From Buxus sempervirens (taxonomy: Eukaryota > Streptophyta > Magnoliopsida > Buxales > Buxaceae): a stretch of 64,000 bases of DNA. The position numbers were made by a program, and so were the translations under genes. Below are positions 57,801 to 64,000 of this stretch, in pieces (positions within the stretch are counted from its first letter, which is position 1; every line of letters begins with the position of its first letter). Under the pieces are notes generated by a model that saw only the letters and a list, made by a program, of their open reading frames with translations, was not told where the DNA came from and ran no database searches. The DNA lies in the NCBI GenBank assembly GCA_947561395.2, contig OX387188.1, positions 38,187,942 through 38,251,941 on the forward strand. Direction: 5' to 3'.

Positions 57801-60635
57801 TGCCATTGGCCTGAAAGGATCCAATATGCTTGCTACTTCTCAAGATTGACTTGGTCCATAAATCTTCCATACCACGCCACATGTACCATTACCACCAGCC
57901 AGCTCATTGTCTTTTGCTCCCCTCTAATCAAGAGACTGGCACGATGACGGTAGACAAGAAAGCTTAGCAGCCCAAAATCTGCATATCAACTTCCTTAAGT
58001 CCTGATTTTATCCCAAATTACCAATGGTCTAGGCCCATAGTTATTAAAGGGGGTCACCTAGGCGACCAGGCGTGGTGTCGCCTAGGCAACCTGTGCCTCG
58101 GCGACCTAGGCGATCGCCTGCTCGCCTATGCAAGAAGGCGACCGCCTGTTCACCTGAGCGAGCAAACATGAATATAAAAAAAAAAAAAAAGTGTTTCCCT
58201 CAACGCATGTCTTCGTAGAGCTTTATCAACACGCAAGAGATAAGCTTCCTCAAGCTTCTCCTCCATCGTCTTCATCAATGCAAGCCGCAAGTTCTCCTCT
58301 TCTTCTTCATCGAGCTTTGTCAGTGTCGTTATTTTTTTCTTCTCCAATGAAACTTTCTCGCTCTCGCTCTCTCTTTCTCTGTTGCTCTGTCTTGCTCTTT
58401 CATTCTCCTCTGTCTCTCTTTCTCTCTTCTCCTCTCCTCTGTTGCTCTCTCTCTCTTTCTCGCTCTCTTTTTCTCTTCTTCTTCTCCAGTCGCTCACTCT
58501 TTTTTTTTCTTTTCTTCTTTGTCGAGCTTCGGTCCAGTCGCTCAGTTCTTCTCCAACAAACTGAGCGACTAGACCGACTCTCCTCTTTCGCTCTCTCTCT
58601 CTCTCGTTCTTTCTTTGTCCTAGAAAATTTGAGTGGTTACGTGAGTACAAGGAAACAGGGCCTGTATTTTTATTAGTTGTTATTGTTCTTTTTTAAAATG
58701 CACAATATTTAGGTCTTTTTGATACTTCCATCTACAATGGACGATGAACATATTTTGATTATTTTAAAATGAAAAAATTGTCACCTAGGCGACCGCCTAA
58801 TCGCCTAGGCGGTCGCCTAGGCTACAGGCAGGTCTATTGCCTGGCATCGGCTAGGCATTTTCACAACTATGGTGTAGGGATTCTACAACCCTCCTCCCTA
58901 ACATGCAGAGAAATCCTTCCTGAAATGGAACTCTCCAAAAGAATGCGAGCTTTACCAAATAAACCCCTAAAGAGGTTGCCAAGAATCTCTAAATTTTCTT
59001 TAACCAAAGGAGAGGCTGAATACATACTAAAGCCACCCAACACTCATCCTTGAAACAAAGCCTTGGGTATGCTTCAGAGACTTTCTCCCTCCTTGGCATA
59101 AACTTTCTATCTTGTTCTTCAAATGGAAAGGATTTAGAGATACAAATTTCTGAGATTTCACTTCTGATGGAAAAGCAACACCTCATTGGAGGAAATAGGG
59201 AGAAACATCATCCTGTATGCCACCATGGTACACGTAAATTTCTGTCTAAAATGCTTGCAAGTTAGAACAGTCACATTGGAGCTCCAATTTGTAACAGTTA
59301 GATGTTGATAGTACTTTTTGATGTTATGGTTAGACATTTGTAAGCGTTGGACTGAAGGTTTTACTTTGAATCTCCTATACAATTAAGTTAGTGAAGATTT
59401 TATTTTTTTTCTCGTTTAAAAGAAAAACTTGATGAGGTTCTTTGGTATGTCCTGATGGTGTATAATAAATGCTATTTTGGTTGCAGTTAAAGCCTTAAAT
59501 GAAATTAAGGCATCTCTTGGATGGAGGGTCGTCTATGCATGGATTGGAGATGATCCTTGTGGGGATGGTGATCTTCCACCTTGGTCTGGTGTGACTTGTT
59601 CCATTCAGGGAGATTATAGGGTTGTTACGGAACTGTAAGAACAGGTTCTCTTTATTTTCAATTTTTTACGGCTAAGGATTTAGAGTTATGGTGTGCATTT
59701 TCTCACTTTTATTCTGCCTTGAATTGGGATCTTCCATTGTCGTTTGAGCTTGTTCTCCACATTTTTTTTTGTGTTATTACCTCATCAAACAATCAGTTTT
59801 ATCCATAGTCTGTTACTTAGTTCTATCAACTGAAGATATTTATAGAAAGAACAAAGAAAAAATAAATAGAACTATTGTTATTGTAGTTGTTTTCCTGTTT
59901 GCAGTTTGGTACCGATCATCATGATTACAAAATGTTCATGGATTATTTAGTAATCAAAGGCGGAGCTACATAAAGGTTGCCCACCCATAATTAAAAAAAA
60001 TTACTCTTCTTACTTATATATATAGTTTTGGCCCTCCCAAAATTTTTAATTTGCCCACTAACCTTTCATTCTCATGTGTTTATCTTCCATTTTTTTTAGT
60101 TCAAAGATTTACTCCGCCAACCCTAAATGAAAATCCTGGCTAAGTCACTGTTAGTAATTCTTTTTGGATTAATCTCATGATGGTAAAAAAATTATTCTAG
60201 AGAAAACTTTTGGTTTGTGACGTTTTATTCTTACTGTGGCCATTCTTAATTGCAGGGAAGTTTATGCAGTATCAATTGTTGGGCCCTTTCCTGTTGCTGT
60301 TACCAATCTGTTGGACCTTACGAGACTGTAAATTTCCTCCTTTCAACATGCCCTTAGTTCAGCCTTTTGATCTTGTTATCTTTTTAGTTTTGTTTCAGAC
60401 TTGCCTAACCATGATATCATGTTTTACACGACAGGGATCTTCATAATAACAAGTTGACTGGGCCAATCCCTCCTCAAATTGGACGACTAAAACGTCTTAG
60501 AGTACTGTAAATTTCTATACTTCCTGTAGTATGCTAAATCTTTTGGAATAGTTCCATGCTTATCTTGTTATCCTTGCTAATTATATCAATCTTATTTTAA
60601 TAGCATACTCCCCTCGCTGCTCTCTCTCTCTCTCC

Positions 60636-60668
<33 letters not shown>

Positions 60669-62957
60669 CGGGCCCGGCCCCACTTGTGTCCCTGCTGCAA
60701 ACTAATGTTTACGTTTTTTTTGGGTATTCAATGTGTTTCACATTATTAAATTACTTTTTTAAATCTGTGATTGTGGTTTAATCAAAGTCCTAGTCTTGAG
60801 TTCAATTTTCTTTCTGATAGATTTCCTTTTTTATGGCATGTGAAGGCTTCTTTTGTTATTTTCAGTTCTATCTGATGAGCTGTCCTGTGTCTGTTAGATG
60901 CCTCTTTTTTTTTAATATGCATTTCTCTTTTCCTTCATCTTATGCGTAACAATATCTCTTATAAGTGTTAAAAGTGGACTTCTTAAAATTCTTTTGTGGC
61001 TTGTTTTGAGAAGATCCAAATGACATTCTTATTACTGGTTATGAATAGAGTCTATCTTAATGTGTTCAACAAAGGATATTCTTGCGTATTATAAGTTTCC
61101 CATCCTTAAGCTACAAAAGGCAGGTGTAATTTTTGGTGCTGAATGTTAATGTAGCTGGGATATTACATGTTGTTTTTGCTATATGGTTTTCACCACTAAA
61201 AAATTGGTAATTTTAGAAGAAAAAATTTGTGCCATAAAATTTTGAAATTTTTTTTTTTGTGCCATAAAATTTTGAAATTTTAGTGACAAAATCTAAAATA
61301 CTTTTTTAATCATACTCAAGAAAATGATCAAAAAGACATGATATGTGTTTAAAGATTATGTGCAATACGTGAGAGAAGTTTGAGAGGCAAAACCACAAGC
61401 ATATATGTAGTATTTTCATCCTGTTAATGTCCATATGTTATTCTGCATATGAGGGGTTTGTGTAATGCTGAAACAGATTATAACAATGACAGCAATGAAG
61501 TCAAAATATGGCCAAATGAATGCAAAAATTTCACTTCCTAAATCAGCTATTATATATATATGTATTTGATATGGTTCTGTGACGACTGCATGAAAAAGGA
61601 TAAAGAGGAGAAGAATAAGCTTGAAACTTTAAATGCGAAGAAGTGAGCTTCCTACCTTCTTTGGGCTGAATCCTTCTTGAATGATGAATTTTCTCATAAA
61701 ACAGATATGTGATTGCTAAGAGTCTACAAAATAAATTGGTAGGTTGTTGCATGATCTCATAGACACGCAAAATTATAGTCTGTCTTGTTCTGGTAGCATT
61801 GGGCTAATATATATTTTATTTCATTAGCTATATAATTTCAGGAGAGCCTTTTGTATTACTACACATAAAATTTTTCCATCTTGAAGAAGATGGTAGTATC
61901 TTTGTTTCATTTTGTTAATCTTTTGTTTTACTATTTTTTGGTGTCTGCTAGAAACTTGAGGTGGAATAAACTACAAGATGTGATTCCTCCTGAAATTGGC
62001 GAACTGAAGAAACTAACACATCTGTGAGTAACTTCTAGTGAATCTGATATTGTTTGTGCCTTTTTTTGGTTACCCATATATTTTTTGTGTTTTTGTTTTT
62101 TTTTTCAGTTGTTCATTTTGAAGGATTATTAAGTTGTTTACAAAATGTTGACAGGTACCTGAGCTTCAATAATTTCAAAGGGGAAATTCCCAAGGAGCTT
62201 GCAAATCTACCAGAACTTCGATATCTCTATCTTCATGAGAACCGTCTTATTGGACGAATCCCACCAGAACTGGGCACTTTAAAAAATCTTCGGCACTTGT
62301 AAGAATTCATCTGATCTTTGCTTCATTATTCATCAACTCATTCATTGATAATGACTTATCTGAGTTAGTCATGTTGGAAGCATGGTTTCTTTCTATTTGC
62401 TACATTGGTGTGTAAAATTAAATATTTCATATTTCTTCTTATGCAAATATTCTTATTCATTTTATATGATTTTTTCAGCAACATCTCCTTCTTTTGCTAA
62501 TCCATACTTAAACTACATAATAATCTCCCAGGGATGTTGGTAATAATCATTTGGTTGGTACTATAAGGGAACTCATTCGTTTTGAAGGAAGCTTTCCCGC
62601 TCTACGCAACCTGTAAGTGAATTCCTGTTTAAGAGTTTTCATTTATTTTATGGATTTGTTTCCAAATGTATGATATTACTCAGTTTTATATTTATTAAGT
62701 GTTTTTTTTTCTACCTTTTCCGGATGTGTAGTTACCTAAATAATAACTATTTGACGGGAGGAATTCCTGCACAGCTTGCAAACCTTACAAATCTGGAAAT
62801 ATTGTGAGTGTCATTTGTTCAATTTTTTTTCTAGTCAAGCATCCTAGAATCGAATTTGTTTTAAAGATTGAAGTTTTTGTTGTAGGTACCTATCATACAA
62901 CAAGATGTCTGGAATAATACCAGCTGGACTTGCCCATATTCCTCGATTGACTTGCTT
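54828..62957 (+). CDS. secreted leucine-rich-repeat protein (3' end beyond window)
   Basis: Nine exons are visible: 54828-54912, 59487-59634, 60256-60327, 60435-60506, 61952-62023, 62155-62298, 62532-62612, 62732-62803, 62886-62957. All junctions after exon 2 are phase 2, and most exons are exactly 72 nt (one 24-residue LRR each; 144 nt holds two, 81 nt an extended repeat). Residues 1-22 form a signal peptide (MAYSSAISMICLISLLLNVA). An LRR N-terminal cap follows (DDPCGDGDLPPWSGVTC). Repeats show the plant-specific pattern L..N.L.G.IPpeLg.L (e.g. DLHNNKLTGPIPPQIGRLKR). This is a widely conserved plant LRR family protein that usually lacks a kinase domain; the function is not established here. 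The gene continues past 64000. Confidence 0.9.
55516..56680. mobile_element. hAT-type non-autonomous element, 1165 bp, in LRR intron 1
   Basis: Termini CATGGTTCAAAGTATCGTAT / (complement) CATAGTATCAAATATCGTTT are imperfect inverted repeats of over 20 bp. The perfect 8-bp target duplication is ATCATAAT (55508-55515 and 56681-56688). Subterminal 'cgatacg' motifs recur at both ends. The interior is AT-rich and non-coding. Confidence 0.88.
56690..58035 (-). mobile_element. probable LINE relic in LRR intron 1
   Basis: The - strand shows broken fragments typical of the region after the RT domain of plant L1 elements: QAYWILSGQWQFAEKI... (about 57780-57850), then VDHLILYGPVAIEIWNFLLH (about 57420-57480), which matches the zinc-binding tail 'HLFLHCPVA.EIW'. 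There are many stops. It is interrupted by the palindromic MITE at 57596-57723, and the hAT-like element at 58036 may have split it from sequence beyond 58871. Confidence 0.5.
57596..57723. mobile_element. small MITE with self-palindromic 30-bp TIRs
   Basis: A 128-bp element with termini CTACAGCATATGCTGTATAC (57596 onward) and its complement ending 57723, extending inward to CCCCTCAC/GTGAGGGG. Each terminus itself contains the perfect 16-bp palindrome TACAGCATATGCTGTA. A target duplication cannot be assigned because of the palindrome. Confidence 0.7.
58036..58871. mobile_element. hAT-like element with CT-rich core in LRR intron 1
   Basis: Termini CATAGTTATTAAAGG and (complement) CATAGTTGTGAAAATG, with dense 'cctaggcgacc / ggtcgcctagg' motifs on both sides. 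The core 58190-58620 is CT-rich on the + strand; it gives Arg/Glu- and Ser/Leu-rich open frames on the two strands that are composition artefacts. Flanks give only a 6-of-8 match (GTCTAGGC / GTGTAGGG), so the target duplication is degenerate. Confidence 0.65.
59955..60150. mobile_element. hAT-type MITE, 196 bp, in LRR intron 2
   Basis: It starts CAAAGGCGGAGC and ends GGCTAAGTCACTG. It is flanked by a perfect 8-bp target duplication TTAGTAAT (59947-59954 and 60151-60158). TIRs are weakly conserved. The subterminal 'cctggctaagtcactg' is of a type frequent in plant short interspersed elements. Confidence 0.75.
60619..60680. repeat. (CT)n and 31-base poly(C) tract
   Basis: A CT-repeat passes into a C homopolymer at about 60637-60667 followed by GC-rich sequence, in LRR intron 4. 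Length may be affected by sequencing of homopolymers. Confidence 0.8.
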
Positions 62958-63368
62958 GTGAGTTCCTTCATCCATTTCTAACCCATTTTAAAGCTTTTCA
63001 ATGTGTCATCCATTACTTAATTTTCTTTTGAGCATAATTGCATCCCTATCCTCCCTGCCAATGCCATGCACTTCATATAGGGTGTCTGCACCCTTCTTTC
63101 GGTGTATATGATCTAATCATTCTTTGGAATGATTGAAGCAATGTTATGGCACGATCCTCCCAAGAAACTTATACTGGACTGAGAGAAGTCTAATGGGATC
63201 TATATTCAAAGAAAGTAATAACTAAAGAATTTCATGCTTTTTTTTTTCTTCTTCCTTCTTTTTGATGTGCATTCAATAGCTAATGCACCCAATATCTGGG
63301 TTGAAATTATTGATCTTGTGTGGCGTTATTGTATTGAATCGTGGTATGTTTGTCTAATCGGCTGTTCA

Positions 63369-63790
63369 CATCATTCTATCGTTTTCCACATCCCGTTAAA
63401 TGATAGTCTTTATCTTTTCATGGCTTGAACTAATCCTTGAGTGTTAGGATTCTCAAAATTGTTTTCTTTTTCTTTTATTGGCATTTGCAATCCATGACAA
63501 CATTATTCACATATATTTCACAGGTCAGTCATGTGGTGAATTTTTCTGGTTGAGAAACAATATATTATTTATCTATCACATCATTCTATCCTTTTCCACA
63601 TCCCGTTAAATGATAGTATTTATCTTGTCATGGCTTGAACTAATTCTTGAGTGTTAGGATTCTCAAAATTGTTTTCTTTTTCTTTTATTCGCATTTGCAA
63701 TCCATGACAACATTATTCGCATATATTTCACAGGCCAATCATGTGGTGAATTTTTCTGGTTGAGAAACAATATATTATTTTATCTATCAC
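63369..63790 (+). repeat. tandem duplication, 210-bp period, in the last visible LRR intron
   Basis: The sequence starting 'catcattctatc.ttttccacatcccg' at 63369 recurs at 63579 with a few substitutions and runs to about 63790. The divergence is low, so the duplication is fairly recent. No coding content. Confidence 0.9.
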
Positions 63791-64000
63791 AATCAATGTA
63801 AAATCATGGATCAAAAATAATTGCACAAGAATGTCCATGGTTGCATATACATATAATGGTATTCAAACAGTTGATGTTTTGCAGTTGCAACCTTTTCTTA
63901 ACATGCATGTTTCTTTGATAAACATTTTATCAGATGATACCTTAATCCAGTTGGCCAAGATTTTTAGTAGTTTCACTTTGTGATTTGACATGGATCTTAG

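Noticed and set aside
58150-58676. Two overlapping 160-residue open frames (Arg/Glu-rich on -, Ser/Leu-rich on +)
   Set aside because: Both are products of one CT-rich tract inside a hAT-like element. Composition explains the lack of stops and no domain is visible.
61226-61281. 26-bp direct repeat around a short T-run
   Set aside because: It looks like the poly(A)-scar class, but the insert is only 4 T and part of a homopolymer. Simple slippage or tandem duplication explains it equally well.
1-64000. CRISPR arrays, operons, ribosome-binding sites, rRNA or organelle insertions
   Set aside because: I looked for regular spacer-repeat structure, gene clusters without introns and rRNA-like segments and saw none. 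The sequence is nuclear plant DNA.

Overview
This is nuclear DNA of a flowering plant. The genes are split by GT..AG introns, several introns exceed 3 kb, and the products are typical of plants (plastid starch phosphorylase, sirohydrochlorin ferrochelatase with a transit peptide, SNAP33-type SNARE, BAG8-like, FAR1/FHY3-family, CLE peptide). Introns and intergenic DNA are full of plant transposable elements. I cannot name the species from sequence alone; the mix of long introns and many MITEs is compatible with a woody, early-diverging eudicot or a magnoliid, but that is only an inference.

Layout. 1-2160: 3' end of a coiled-coil protein gene (+). 2504-3766: PIF/Harbinger remnant carrying a nested hAT MITE. 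4582-14828: complete 15-exon plastidic alpha-glucan phosphorylase (PHS1, -). 16330-26361: complete 6-exon sirohydrochlorin ferrochelatase (SIRB, -). Its first intron holds a whole Ty3/gypsy chromovirus (19826-25844), itself interrupted by a LINE fragment, and its third intron holds another LINE fragment. 27551-32488: SNAP33-like SNARE (+), divergent from SIRB across a roughly 1.2-kb interval. 33340-34726: BAG8-like co-chaperone (+). 35561-37162: NYN-domain/LOTUS protein (-) with a 3.3-kb 5'UTR intron that carries an RTE LINE relic. 42840-43235: lycopene-beta-cyclase-like pseudogene fragment (-). 44327-46714: intronless FAR1-related protein (-). 47750-48920: nested hAT-like repeats. 49649-49999: CLE peptide precursor (+). 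51389-51777: intact-looking TRIM. 52246-54283: tandem duplication of about 840 bp whose two copies serve as each other's empty-site controls. 54828 to the right edge: secreted LRR protein gene (+, incomplete), whose 4.6-kb first intron is packed with transposons.

Function. The genes are ordinary housekeeping, trafficking and signalling genes and do not form a pathway cluster. PHS1 and SIRB both act in plastids (starch; siroheme), but their adjacency looks coincidental.

The most informative signals are structural. SIRB survives as an open, phase-consistent reading frame although its exon 1 lies about 7 kb from exon 2 across a nested retroelement. At least five loci have perfect 15-19 bp target duplications that enclose only a 14-32 bp poly(A)-like insert; one is proven by an empty paralogous site. 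A MULE-type MITE has an empty paralogous site in the neighbouring duplicate. PHS1 has an acidic insert built from a 51-bp tandem repeat.
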